Below are positions 7,771 through 16,472 of a stretch of DNA of 58,677 bases, piece after piece. The notes beneath the pieces are model-generated. The model made no database searches, was not told where the DNA came from, and saw nothing but the letters and a program-made list of their open reading frames with translations. Made by a program: the position numbers and the translations under genes. Within the stretch, counting starts at the first letter, position 1, and each line of letters begins with the position of its first letter. The stretch is from an uncultured Oscillibacter sp. (lineage in GTDB: Bacteria; Bacillota; Clostridia; Oscillospirales; Oscillospiraceae): positions 1-58,677 of the forward strand of contig CAJUCO010000013.1 of the NCBI GenBank assembly GCA_910585245.1. Direction: 5' to 3'.

Positions 7771-9294
7771 ATGGCTAAAGCTTTTCCTGAGGGCTTCCTC
7801 TGGGGCGGCTCCACCGCCGCCAATCAGATCGAGGGCGCGTGGAACGAGGGCGGACGCGGCCCGGCTACCTCCGACTTCGCCCGGCTGATTACCAAGGAGA
7901 TTCGTGACACTGAGGGCTCCTTTGACGAGCACGTCTCCCACAACGCCGCATCCAAAGAGATGGTGGAGGACATGAAAGCTCACCCCGAGAACTGGACCCT
8001 CCCCAAGCGCTGGGGCATCGATTTCTATCACACCTATAAGGAGGACATCAAACTCTTTGCCGAGATGGGCTTCAAGGTGTTCCGCATGAGCATCTCCTGG
8101 TCCCGCATTTTCCCCAACGGGGACGACGCCCAGCCTAACGAAGAGGGCCTGCAGTTCTACGACAATGTGTTCGACGAGCTGCACCGCTACGGTATTGAGC
8201 CTTTGGTGACCCTGTCCCACTTCGATACACCTCTGCATCTTGCGGAAAAATACGGCGGCTTCGCCAGCCGCCACACCACCGATGCTTTTGTCCGCTACGC
8301 CGAAACCGTCATGACCCGCTACAAGGGGAAGGTGAAGTATTGGCTGACCTTTAATGAGATCAACAATGTCCTCTCCAACCCCTTTACCAGCAGCGGCGTC
8401 ATTCTGGACGGCGCGCCGACACCCAATTCCTGCAATAATTATCTGGGACATTGGCAGCTGAAATTTCAGGCGGTACACAACCAGTTCATCGCCAGCGCCC
8501 TGGCCGTGAAGAAGCTCCACGAGATCGACCCGGAGGCCAAGATGGGCAACATGCTCTGCCGCCTGGAGAACTACGCGGAGAGCTCCAAGCCCGAGGATCA
8601 GCTCCAGGTCATGTTCGAGGACCATTTCAACTGGTTCTTCACCGATGTGCAGGCCACGGGGCAGTACCCCTACTACATGAAGCGCTTCTTTGATGAGAAC
8701 GATATTCACATCGAAATGGGTCCGGATGATATGCGGATACTCAAGGAAGGCGCGGTGGACTTCATCACCATCAGCTACTATATGACCTACATCATGCGAT
8801 ATAAGGGCAGTCCCGTGCCCCAGCCTACGGGCCGCCTGGTGTCGGACATCAAGAACCCGCACCTGCCCAAGTCTGAGTGGGGCTGGACCATTGATCCCAT
8901 CGGCTTCCGGATCACCCTCAACCGCATTTATGACCGGTACCACCTGCCCATCTTCATCTCCGAAAACGGCCTGGGCGCCATTGACAAGTTCTCCGAGGAC
9001 GGCCGCATCCACGACGATTACCGCATTGACTATATGCGGGCCCATGTGGAGCAGCTGCGGGAGGCCATCGCTGACGGCGTGGATGTGTTCGGCTACGCCT
9101 GGTGGGGCCCCATTGACCTGGTTTCCTCCGGCACCTCGGAAATCACTAAGCGCTACGGCATGATCTATGTGGATCAGGATGATTACAACAACGGCACCCA
9201 CGCCCGGTCTAAGAAGAAGTCTTTCTACTACTACAAAAAGCTGATTGCCTCCAACGGCGCGGATCTGGAAAATAACGTCACGTTCGAGGATTGA
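7771..9294 (+). CDS. Glycoside hydrolase family 1, 6-phospho-beta-glucosidase
   Basis: A 507-residue cytoplasmic enzyme that cleaves the phosphorylated disaccharide delivered by the PTS into glucose 6-phosphate and an aglycone or glucose. GH1 landmarks are GFLWGGSTAANQIEGAW at the N terminus, TFNEINN near 195 (acid/base Glu) and FISENGLG near 397 (nucleophile Glu). The C-terminal KKSFYYYKKLI corresponds to the phosphate-binding Lys/Tyr loop of 6-phospho-glycosidases. It is slightly longer than the usual 470-480 residues. AAAGGAG precedes the ATG. A 6-phospho-beta-galactosidase role is less likely but not excluded. Confidence 0.92.
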   Translation: MAKAFPEGFLWGGSTAANQIEGAWNEGGRGPATSDFARLITKEIRDTEGSFDEHVSHNAASKEMVEDMKAHPENWTLPKRWGIDFYHTYKEDIKLFAEMGFKVFRMSISWSRIFPNGDDAQPNEEGLQFYDNVFDELHRYGIEPLVTLSHFDTPLHLAEKYGGFASRHTTDAFVRYAETVMTRYKGKVKYWLTFNEINNVLSNPFTSSGVILDGAPTPNSCNNYLGHWQLKFQAVHNQFIASALAVKKLHEIDPEAKMGNMLCRLENYAESSKPEDQLQVMFEDHFNWFFTDVQATGQYPYYMKRFFDENDIHIEMGPDDMRILKEGAVDFITISYYMTYIMRYKGSPVPQPTGRLVSDIKNPHLPKSEWGWTIDPIGFRITLNRIYDRYHLPIFISENGLGAIDKFSEDGRIHDDYRIDYMRAHVEQLREAIADGVDVFGYAWWGPIDLVSSGTSEITKRYGMIYVDQDDYNNGTHARSKKKSFYYYKKLIASNGADLENNVTFED

Positions 9295-9313
9295 ACGGAT
9301 CTGTGAGCCGTCT

Positions 9314-9350
9314 GCGTGCTGTGCATGGGAGAGTCCGATGCACAGCACGC
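9314..9350 (+). other. Intercistronic hairpin between GH1 and HPr genes
   Basis: A perfect 13-bp stem (9314-9326 with 9338-9350) and 11-nt loop without a T-run. It probably acts as a partial terminator or RNA-stability element that sets HPr expression below the rest of the operon. Confidence 0.55.
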
Positions 9351-9422
9351 GGTTTCAAATACCGTCCCGTAAAGCGGAAAGTCGGGAGGCCGGCTTGAAA
9401 AAGAAAGAAAGGATGCATCATC

Positions 9423-9683
9423 GTGAAGGAATTTACCTATACCATTGGCGATCCCCTGGGCATTCACGCCCGCCCCGCCGGTTTGCTGACCAAGGCCGCC
9501 AAGGTCTACAACGACACCACCGTGACGATTACCAAGGCCGGGAAGTCCGCGGCGGCGTCCCAGCTGATGAAGCTCATGAGTTTGGGAGTTAAGCAGGGCG
9601 ATACGGTGACAGTAACGGCCGAGGGTCCCTCCGAGGAACCGGCTATCGCTGCTATGGAAACGTTCTTCAAGGAAAATCTGTAA
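9423..9683 (+). CDS. HPr-like phosphocarrier protein
   Basis: An 86-residue HPr that shuttles phosphate from enzyme I to EIIA. The active-site His15 is intact in GIHARPAG. In a gap-free alignment from GK40 onward, the regulatory serine of Firmicutes HPr (Ser46 in Bacillus) is replaced by Gln47, with Ser46 one place earlier. Control by HPr kinase, and so catabolite repression through CcpA, may therefore be reduced. The start is a GTG with AAAGGA upstream. It is the last gene of the operon and makes the cargo more self-sufficient, needing only host enzyme I. No terminator with a T-run is seen behind it. Confidence 0.88.
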   Translation: MKEFTYTIGDPLGIHARPAGLLTKAAKVYNDTTVTITKAGKSAAASQLMKLMSLGVKQGDTVTVTAEGPSEEPAIAAMETFFKENL

Positions 9684-9997
9684 TCCAAAGGGATTTCTAC
9701 GCCCACAGCAGAGCTGGACGGAGCTGTGCGGGAGACTGGCGAAGCCGAGGCCCGGTCAGTCCACTTCATCCACGCTGTGTTCCAGGCTCCCCATCTCCGG
9801 CACCGTTACCTCCGGCCCCAGGCTATTCCTGATTCCGCAGCGATCCGGCAGGCATCGACGGTTCCCGCGCTTTCCGCTCCTGTTCTGGTCCACCAAGGGA
9901 ACAATGAGTAATCGGAGAGGGATGATTTCTGCTTTGCGAATAACCATGTGTTGCACCTGTGTCTACAAAGATAAAGCCCGTCTATGGCATCGAATTA
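9684..9997. other. Intergenic region between HPr and DUF6076 genes
   Basis: Convergent ends of the cargo operon and the DUF6076 gene. I see no gene, clear terminator or repeat here. It is the likely join between cargo and mobility module. Confidence 0.3.
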
Positions 9998-11074
9998 TCA
10001 CAGCTCAGCCAGCAGTCGCTTTAGATTCTCATCCGTCAGCTCTCCCCGCTCAGACTGGGCCACTAGTTCCTGTGCCTTGGCCACGGCATCGTTCCACTCG
10101 CCCTCACTGATTTTTCCTCTCTGCTTTCTGGCTTTCAGCCGATTGTAAGTCTTGCCGTATTCTTTCTGCGCTGGGGTATGGTTCGCTTTTCCTTGCGCCT
10201 CCTTATGATGTGCTCCCACTTTCCGACAGGTGCGCACTGTCTCGCCGGGCGCTATGTTGTTGCAGTAGCAGATGTTGTACCCGGACGTCAGCAGAAAGTA
10301 TCGTCCGCAGTTGTGACAGCGGCGGGGTGCGTTTCCTGCGGCAAGCCCCCGGTAAAACTCCGTCTGCAAGAAGTCTATCAGACTGTTGAACGTAGCTTTC
10401 TCCGCTATGAAGATCTTCCCCTCTTCGGTGGGGTGCATCATGGGAACAAAGCTCACTTCCACAGGGACGCCCTGCTCAAAATCGTCTCCGAAGACCTGGG
10501 CACTGGCAGAGAGCATCTGCGTGTAAAAGCAGGAGTACGCCTCGGCATAGGCGGAACTGTTCCTGTACTTCAGCGGCTCGAGGTATTTGTCCGCCATCTT
10601 GTCAATCAACTGCCGGAAGCTGCGGAGTCCCTCCGTGAAACAGATCAGCCCAATCATGATTCCCTGGTACTTGGCATAACCCTCTGAGGTTGGGTCCTGC
10701 ACCTGCGCCCATTTCTCCTTGTCTGCCATAAGCCGCTGGAACGTGTGATAGTTGCACGGCTCATCCATTTTCAAATCTCGGTAGACCGGCAAAGCAAATA
10801 TAAGTTCCCAGACAGCGTTCAGCCTCTCCTGTGCGAGAGCCGCGGCGCTGTCTGTTTTTTCTATAAGCAGATTTCTGGCCGCCGGGGTAAAATCGTTGAC
10901 TCTCTGGCTAATCTCATCAAAAAGCGACTCATCCAGATTCAAAATGTCGACGCAGCACTGTCCGACGGGGTAGTCCTTCCCGCCAATGAAAACCCGGTCG
11001 CCATAAAAGAACACGGTGAACTGGTCATACGTGTAGGTGTACTCAAATTCGGTGCGTTCCATTTCCTCTGCCAT
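9998..11074 (-). CDS. DUF6076 family protein
   Basis: A 358-residue protein of unknown function from a family common in mobile elements of Clostridia. The N-terminal two thirds is alpha/beta without recognisable motifs. A zinc-binding module at about 265-305 reads RCHNCGRYFLLTSG, CYCNN and TCRKVGAHH. It is followed by a basic helical tail (YNRLKARKQRGKISEGEW) resembling the C-terminal tail of many element-encoded DNA-binding proteins. It is transcribed against the neighbouring mobility genes. A DNA-binding or accessory role is inference only. Confidence 0.7.
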   Translation of the reverse strand: MAEEMERTEFEYTYTYDQFTVFFYGDRVFIGGKDYPVGQCCVDILNLDESLFDEISQRVNDFTPAARNLLIEKTDSAAALAQERLNAVWELIFALPVYRDLKMDEPCNYHTFQRLMADKEKWAQVQDPTSEGYAKYQGIMIGLICFTEGLRSFRQLIDKMADKYLEPLKYRNSSAYAEAYSCFYTQMLSASAQVFGDDFEQGVPVEVSFVPMMHPTEEGKIFIAEKATFNSLIDFLQTEFYRGLAAGNAPRRCHNCGRYFLLTSGYNICYCNNIAPGETVRTCRKVGAHHKEAQGKANHTPAQKEYGKTYNRLKARKQRGKISEGEWNDAVAKAQELVAQSERGELTDENLKRLLAEL

Positions 11075-11514
11075 AACTGTTGTCTCCTCTGTACCCGATA
11101 GAGATTTTGGATTTACCTGATCGGAACCAAATCTATTGAACCGGTTTTCTGTCTGTGTTATCCTGCCATCACGGCAACCAGTGTATCAGATAGAAAACCG
11201 GAAGTCAATTTGTCCCCCGAAAACTGAATACCCATCACCAGAGACGATACTCACCGGGGAAGCGGCGCCAGGACGCAGGGAACAGTCGAGCGCGCCAGGG
11301 TCGAAGATAACGCCGTGGAGTCAAACAAGACTACAGGGCAGGAACGGGTACGGTGCATGGCCAATCGAAATCACAGGACAGTTGATGCAAAAAAGCCGCC
11401 GAGCTGCTGCAACAGTTCAACGGCCCGCCGCGTTTCGGAAAACACAGCTTGATCTGAGAACAGTTTACCAGGGTGGCCTCCGAAACGCAAGAAATTTTTT
11501 CGGGAGGTATTGCA
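11075..11514. promoter_or_regulatory. Divergent control region of the mobility module
   Basis: 440 bp with no gene. It contains an inverted repeat CCGGTTTTCT...AGAAAACCGG (about 11141-11204) and a perfect 10-bp inverted repeat (11430-11439 with 11479-11488) in the leader of the excisionase-like gene. These could be operators, a leader hairpin or part of a replication origin; I cannot tell which. Confidence 0.4.
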
Positions 11515-11730
11515 ATGAAAACATCAGTCTACAAAAGTTATGATGACCTGCCCCTGTTCCTCAACGCAAGTATGGTGTCGCAGGTGCTGGGTGTTTCGCC
11601 GTCCAGCGGCTACGAGCTGATGCACACGCCCGGCTTCCCTGTGTTGCGTGTTGGTAGCCGCATGGTGGTGCCCAAGGAGAAGTTCATCCAGTGGGTGGAA
11701 CAGAACACAGCCGGAGGGGAGTGGACATGA
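11515..11730 (+). CDS. Excisionase-like small HTH protein
   Basis: A 71-residue protein with a winged MerR/HTH_17-type fold: NASMVSQVLGVSPSSGYELM, then GFPVLRVGSRMVVPKEKFIQWV. This is the pattern of excisionases and helix-turn-helix proteins that direct integrases toward excision. CGGGAGGT lies before the ATG at 11515. Its TGA overlaps the ATG of the next gene (ATGA), so the two are translationally coupled. Confidence 0.8.
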   Translation: MKTSVYKSYDDLPLFLNASMVSQVLGVSPSSGYELMHTPGFPVLRVGSRMVVPKEKFIQWVEQNTAGGEWT

Positions 11731-12473
11731 GACGGCGCAGAACACCCATCGGCTGGCCAAGATGTAATCCGAAGCACAATCGATTCGCTATGCCCAATGC
11801 AGCGTGGGAGTACAAGCTCAAGCCGGTCGAGTTCATGATCTTTTCCTACCTCTGCTATCACTGCACTTCTGGCATGCTCACTCCGGAGATGATTGCAACA
11901 GACGTCCACATGAAGGCGGGCACAGCGAAAAAGTATCTGACCGCTCTGGTAACGAAAGGAATCGTCAGTGAAGATGGTACTCCTGCGCTCAAGTGTGAAA
12001 CCACAAAATTTTTCACTTTGCCCAATGAGGTGTTCCTGCTACGGCTTCCGCCCTCTGCGTTTCTGGTTTACGCCTACCTGCTGCTGATTGAGAATCGGAG
12101 GACGCACACCTGTCACCCCAGTTACAACACCATCGTTGCTGCGACAGGTCTGGCGAAGAACACCGCAATAAAAAGCATCAACACGCTGTTGGAGATGGGA
12201 CTCATCGCCGTGGAGTCCAGTAGCTACTTCGACAAGCACGGGATGAAGTGGAAGGGCAACAACCTGTATACGATCCTACCGGTCGGAGTTGCGATGGATG
12301 CATTCTATCAACGGCAGCTACACCAGCTGGAGCTGGATGCAGAACGCAGACGTATTCTCCGGCAACAAGTGGAATACGGCCGTCGTCGCCCCAGAGCGGC
12401 CCTGTGTGCCTCGGTTTCCACTCCGGCAGCACCTGACCCGTCCCAACAATGCAAATCGCCGTGCGACCGCTGA
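11727..12473 (+). CDS. HTH replication-initiator-like protein
   Basis: A 248-residue basic protein with two winged-helix-like regions: an HTH_36-type segment at about 30-75 (KPVEFMIFSYLCYHC, GTAKKYLTALVTKG) and a second at about 115-160 (YNTIVAATGLAKNTAIKSINTLLEMG). This resembles N-terminal RepA-like proteins of Firmicutes integrative elements, which may allow transient replication after excision. The C terminus is Arg-rich and poorly conserved in appearance. The ATG at 11727 was chosen because it overlaps the preceding stop. A purely regulatory role is possible. Confidence 0.65.
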   Translation: MRRRRTPIGWPRCNPKHNRFAMPNAAWEYKLKPVEFMIFSYLCYHCTSGMLTPEMIATDVHMKAGTAKKYLTALVTKGIVSEDGTPALKCETTKFFTLPNEVFLLRLPPSAFLVYAYLLLIENRRTHTCHPSYNTIVAATGLAKNTAIKSINTLLEMGLIAVESSSYFDKHGMKWKGNNLYTILPVGVAMDAFYQRQLHQLELDAERRRILRQQVEYGRRRPRAALCASVSTPAAPDPSQQCKSPCDR

Positions 12474-12545
12474 GAGGCGCAAGGCGAGGGACGGAGGGGA
12501 GCAGGATAAAAGCGTGCCGCCTTGATGTCGCCCCGCTGCCCACTT

Positions 12546-12604
12546 CTGCCCGCAGTGCGGGCAGTTTACGGGGATACGAGGTGACCTCATTCCAGAGAGA
12601 AAAA
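12546..12604 (+). other. Candidate origin of transfer (oriT) region
   Basis: The 213-bp gap before the mobilisation genes holds a perfect 8-bp inverted repeat with a 3-nt loop (12546-12564), then a GAGGTGACCTC near-palindrome. The word TGACCTCAT occurs twice, about 40 bp apart. An inverted repeat just upstream of the relaxase operon is where oriT normally lies; the nick site is not identified. Confidence 0.4.
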
Positions 12605-12686
12605 AGGGCGTTTGACCTCATCTTGGGCTTAACCCTTAGAGTGGTCGGCCTTTCCCCGGCACCAAACACAAAATTTGGAGGCTATT

Positions 12687-13121
12687 ATGAGCAAAACGGA
12701 AAATACGCACAAAATGACCATTCGCCTGTCTCCGATCACGGAGTTCCGGCTGGAGCGGGACTACCGTCTGGATGGCAGCCGAAGCAAAAACGAGTTCATT
12801 GAGAAAGCCATCACACACTACCAGGATCTTCTTGAGGCGGAACAGAACGAGACGCTCCCCACAGCCATTCAGTCCGCTATAGACGGGCGGCTGGGGATAT
12901 TCGAGGACAGGCTGGCCCAGCTCCTCTACAAGCTGGCGGTGGAGACGGATATGGGGATCAGCGCTGTCCTGGACTGTATTCAACTGGACGCTGACTATCT
13001 GCGAAAGCTGCGTGCAAACAGTGTGAAGAGTGTGAAAGGCACCAACGGTCTGCTGACCTTCGAGCAGAAGGCGAAGGAACAGGACAACAGCGTGGACGGT
13101 GATGATCAATGGCAAGGCTGA
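12687..13121 (+). CDS. RHH mobilisation accessory protein (MobC-like)
   Basis: A 144-residue protein with an N-terminal ribbon-helix-helix segment (KMTIRLSPITEFRLERDYRLDGSRSKNEFIEKAI, residues about 9-42) and a helical C-terminal part. Such proteins bind oriT and load the relaxase. The ATG at 12687 follows TTTGGAGG. Its end overlaps the relaxase start by 13 bp, supporting a joint function. It has no close family name that I can assign. Confidence 0.72.
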   Translation: MSKTENTHKMTIRLSPITEFRLERDYRLDGSRSKNEFIEKAITHYQDLLEAEQNETLPTAIQSAIDGRLGIFEDRLAQLLYKLAVETDMGISAVLDCIQLDADYLRKLRANSVKSVKGTNGLLTFEQKAKEQDNSVDGDDQWQG

Positions 13122-14854
13122 TCGTCAAGAGTCCCTACATCAAAGGCGGCGGTGCCGGTGGTGGCCCAGGAGGTTACCTGAAGTACATCGGGACCCGGGA
13201 AGGCGTGGAGCTGCTGCCTTCCGGCTTCATGGAGTACATGGCAGAGCGACCACGATCCCATGGGTTGTTTTGTGACGAGGACAGCGTAGACATGGATGCA
13301 GTCATGAAAGAGCTGAACGAATACCCTGGCAACATCTGGACACACGTCATCTCCCTCAAGCGGGAGGACGCCGAGCGGTTGGGATACAACCACGCTCCAC
13401 AATGGCGCAACCTGATCCGCGCCCATCGCAATGATATCGCCGCTGCCATGAATATCTCGCCGCAGGACTTTCGTTGGTACGCCGCTTTCCACGATGAGGG
13501 TGATCATCCCCACATCCACATGATGGCGTGGTCATCAAAACCGGGGCATGCGTATCTCTCCAAGGATGGCATACGCAAGATCAAGTCCGAACTGATCAAC
13601 GATATTTTCAAACAGGAACTGCTACACGTCTACGAGCAGAAATCCTCCTCCAGAGATGAACTGGTGCGCAGGGCCAGAGAGGAAATGAAAGCTCTGGCGC
13701 AGGAGATGCGGGACAGCGTTGGGAGCCATCCAGAAGTGGAGCCACTGATGCTGACGCTAACCACGCAGCTGGAAACCGTGAAAGGGAAGAAATCCTACGG
13801 CTACCTTCCCAAGGCAGTAAAGAAAACCGTAGACGAGATCGTTGACCGGATGGAACAGCTGCCTATCATCAGCGAGTGCTATCAAACGTGGTGGGAGTTC
13901 CAGTGTCAAGTGGAGGACTTCTATTCCGAGAAGGAACGCCAGCGCCCACCGTTGTCTCAGCAGAAGGAATTCCGCTCCATCAAGAATACGGTGATCCGCG
14001 AGGCTGATGCTCTTCGCTTGGGGCAATTTACATTTGAAGATGCGGGTATGGAGGAGCCGGTCGAACTCTGCGGTCTGCCGAGTAACTGCGTGGAGCTGTG
14101 GATGGTAGCCCAGGATGACACTGCCGTCATGGAAGAGCGAGATGAAGCGGTAGAGCAGATCATCAGCAAAGCAAAAAGCGGTGATCCGTTTGCACAGTAT
14201 CTCGCAGGTAAGCTCTATTGCGATGGCCCCGTCCTGATCCCCGACAGCGTAGTGGCCGCAGATTGGTTCGACCGAGCTGCTCGCCAAGGGGTAGTCGCAG
14301 CGCAGTATGGGTTGGGGATGTTGCTTCTTTCTGATGATCCGGAGATTCATAATCCAGAATTGGGTATGCAATGGCTGGAGTATGCCGCCCGCAACAGGAA
14401 TGACTGTGCGGCCTATCGGCTGGGCAAGGAATACCTCAAGGGAGAGGTTGTGAACCGGGATACGTCCAAAGCAGTGGAGTACCTCATCCAGTCTTCTGAT
14501 GCCGGAAACCAGTATGCCCAATATGCTCTCGGTAAACTGTATCTGGACAGGCAGGATCGTGAGCAGGCCTACTACTGGTTCACACAGTCTGCCGCTCAGG
14601 GCAACGAGTACGCGCAGTTCTTCCTGGACCGCTGGGACGGCCTGAAGCCGCCCTCAGTCATGTTGTCCGTCACCCGGTTACTACACCATATGAGTCGTAT
14701 CTTTCAAGATCAAGCTCCAGCCCCGTCTGTTCCCGGCGGTGTTCGCATTGACCGCAAGCGTCTACAGCAGCTCAGAGAAAAGAAAATCGCTATGGGTCAC
14801 AAGCCGGACGATCATGAGGAGCAGTCTCAGGGGCAGTCGATGACGATGGGATAA
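13109..14854 (+). CDS. MobP-type relaxase with C-terminal Sel1-like repeats
   Basis: A 581-residue protein that should nick oriT and pilot the strand during transfer. The N-terminal relaxase domain (about 1-200) begins ARLIVKSPYIKGG, shows a glycine-rich loop and then HDEGDHPHIHMMAW near 130-140, the metal-binding histidine cluster of the MobP3 type. A candidate nucleophilic Tyr is in GGYLKYIGTREG. From about 359 to 515 there are four to five Sel1-like repeats (DPFAQYLAGKLYCDG, AAQYGLGMLLL, CAAYRLGKEYLKG, YAQYALGKLYLD), which form a helical protein-binding scaffold. The C-terminal basic tail may contact DNA. No coupling protein is encoded nearby. Confidence 0.85.
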   Translation: MARLIVKSPYIKGGGAGGGPGGYLKYIGTREGVELLPSGFMEYMAERPRSHGLFCDEDSVDMDAVMKELNEYPGNIWTHVISLKREDAERLGYNHAPQWRNLIRAHRNDIAAAMNISPQDFRWYAAFHDEGDHPHIHMMAWSSKPGHAYLSKDGIRKIKSELINDIFKQELLHVYEQKSSSRDELVRRAREEMKALAQEMRDSVGSHPEVEPLMLTLTTQLETVKGKKSYGYLPKAVKKTVDEIVDRMEQLPIISECYQTWWEFQCQVEDFYSEKERQRPPLSQQKEFRSIKNTVIREADALRLGQFTFEDAGMEEPVELCGLPSNCVELWMVAQDDTAVMEERDEAVEQIISKAKSGDPFAQYLAGKLYCDGPVLIPDSVVAADWFDRAARQGVVAAQYGLGMLLLSDDPEIHNPELGMQWLEYAARNRNDCAAYRLGKEYLKGEVVNRDTSKAVEYLIQSSDAGNQYAQYALGKLYLDRQDREQAYYWFTQSAAQGNEYAQFFLDRWDGLKPPSVMLSVTRLLHHMSRIFQDQAPAPSVPGGVRIDRKRLQQLREKKIAMGHKPDDHEEQSQGQSMTMG

Positions 14855-14997
14855 TCAGATGCGGTTATCGATTGCACCACTGTCTGCAAAGAGAAGCTGT
14901 GGCTGGAAATGATAAGTTTCTGATAACTCTGTCCTCCGGCTCTAGCTATTGAAACAACGTGCTGGTATGTTGTGCAGTTGAAAAGGAGGGCAGAGAA

Positions 14998-15294
14998 ATG
15001 AGAAAAATTCTGGAGGATTTCTACTACGGCAACATCACACCCTGCGATCAACAGATGGCGCCTGACTCAGAGATGAAGCGGGCAGTGGATCGTGTCTCCA
15101 AATGCGAGGAACAGTTGACAGAACTCCTCGATGAAGAGGGGAGGCACATTCTCACCAGACTCACCCGCTCCCAGCAGGAGATCGACAGCCGGACAGCCCT
15201 GGAGAATTTCATCCTGGGCTTCCGGCTGGGCATCAGGCTGATGGCGGAGTGCATGGACGAAGATGACGGCGACACAAGAATCGGAGGTGAATAG
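14998..15294 (+). CDS. DUF6809 family protein, element B copy
   Basis: 98 residues, nearly identical to the element A copy at 1670-1966. Differences cluster at the C terminus (MDEDDGDTRIGGE here). AAAAGGAGGG lies before the ATG, so this copy retains its proper translation signal. It ends two bases before the integrase gene; the fixed pairing in both elements suggests a role linked to integration or its control, which is inference. Confidence 0.82.
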   Translation: MRKILEDFYYGNITPCDQQMAPDSEMKRAVDRVSKCEEQLTELLDEEGRHILTRLTRSQQEIDSRTALENFILGFRLGIRLMAECMDEDDGDTRIGGE

Positions 15295-15296
15295 CA

Positions 15297-16451
15297 GTGG
15301 CAAAAAGGCGTGCCAACGGCGAGGGCAGCATTCGTAAGCGGAAGGATGGCCGCTGGGAGGGGCGATACACCGCGGGACGTGACCCGGTGACCGGAAAGAT
15401 GATCTACAAAAACGTACTGGGCAGGACCCAGGCGGAAGTCAAGGCAAAGCTCAAGGCGGCGATTGAGGCAAATATAAATCTGGACATTGTGAAAGCGGAG
15501 CAGTACACAGTCGGTCAATGGATGGATGTGTGGTTCGAGAATTGTGCCAAGATTAAGGTTCGGCCCTCGTCCCATCAAACCTATCGGGGATATATCGACA
15601 ACCACATCAAGCCCAACATTGGCAGTATCCCGCTGAGCAAGTTGTCCTCTCTGCACTTACAGCAGCTCTACAAAAGGCTCCTCACCGGCGGCAGAGTGGA
15701 GCGGACCGAGTCCAAGAAACAGCCCAAGGGCCTCAGCGCCAAGACAGTGCGGAACATCAATCAGGTGATCTCCTCCGCTATGGACTTCGCAAAGGATCAG
15801 AAACTGATCGCAGGCAATCCGACAGATGGCTGTGCCCTGCCGAAGCTGGAGCACAGGAAGATGAAAACCCTGCCCGTAGAACAACTAACCTCCTTCCTGC
15901 GGGAGGCGAAGGAGACCGGCGTCTTTGAGATGTACTACATCGAACTGGCAACGGGGCTCCGGCGAGGGGAGCTGCTGGGGTTGAAATGGGAGGATATTGA
16001 TTTGGAGCGGGGCAGCCTCCGGGTTCAGCGGCAGGTCTGCCGGATCGATGGCGAGATCGTGGAAGCGCCTCTGAAAACGAAGAACGCCTACCGGGTTCTG
16101 CCGCTGTCAGCAGACGCGGTGGAAGTTCTGAGAGAGCAGAGAAGGAAAAGCGGCGGCAGCCAATATGTATTTCCGTCTCCCACCGGAGGCCCTATCTCGC
16201 CGGACAGCGTACTCCATATGCTTCATCGGGTGCTGAAGCGGGCGGGGCTGCCAAAGGTGAGATTTCACGACCTCAGACACACATTTGCGACCCTGGCATT
16301 GCAAAACGGTGTGGACATCAAGACCGTCTCCGGGATGCTGGGCCACTACTCCGCCGGATTCACCCTGGACACCTACACCCACGTCACCACCTCCGCGAAG
16401 AGGGAAGCGGCAAATACGATGGGCAGTATCCTCTCCGGTGCTGTCCGGTAG
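15297..16451 (+). CDS. int: Tyrosine integrase of element B
   Basis: A 384-residue integrase with the same domain order as integrase A and the catalytic set ATGLRRGE, HDLRHTFA, LGH and TYTH with the nucleophile Tyr near 358. It should integrate the element at the tRNA-fMet 3' end and, with the excisionase-like protein, excise it. The gene ends 124 bp before the att repeat. Its close similarity to integrase A explains why both elements use the same site and why they are stacked. Confidence 0.94.
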   Translation: MAKRRANGEGSIRKRKDGRWEGRYTAGRDPVTGKMIYKNVLGRTQAEVKAKLKAAIEANINLDIVKAEQYTVGQWMDVWFENCAKIKVRPSSHQTYRGYIDNHIKPNIGSIPLSKLSSLHLQQLYKRLLTGGRVERTESKKQPKGLSAKTVRNINQVISSAMDFAKDQKLIAGNPTDGCALPKLEHRKMKTLPVEQLTSFLREAKETGVFEMYYIELATGLRRGELLGLKWEDIDLERGSLRVQRQVCRIDGEIVEAPLKTKNAYRVLPLSADAVEVLREQRRKSGGSQYVFPSPTGGPISPDSVLHMLHRVLKRAGLPKVRFHDLRHTFATLALQNGVDIKTVSGMLGHYSAGFTLDTYTHVTTSAKREAANTMGSILSGAVR

Positions 16452-16472
16452 TTTCCGGACATTTCGCCGTCT

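Noticed and set aside
5650..9348. Two long minus-strand frames opposite the PTS genes
   Set aside because: They overlap EIIC and GH1 genes with clear active sites; the minus frames are His/Gly-rich shadows.
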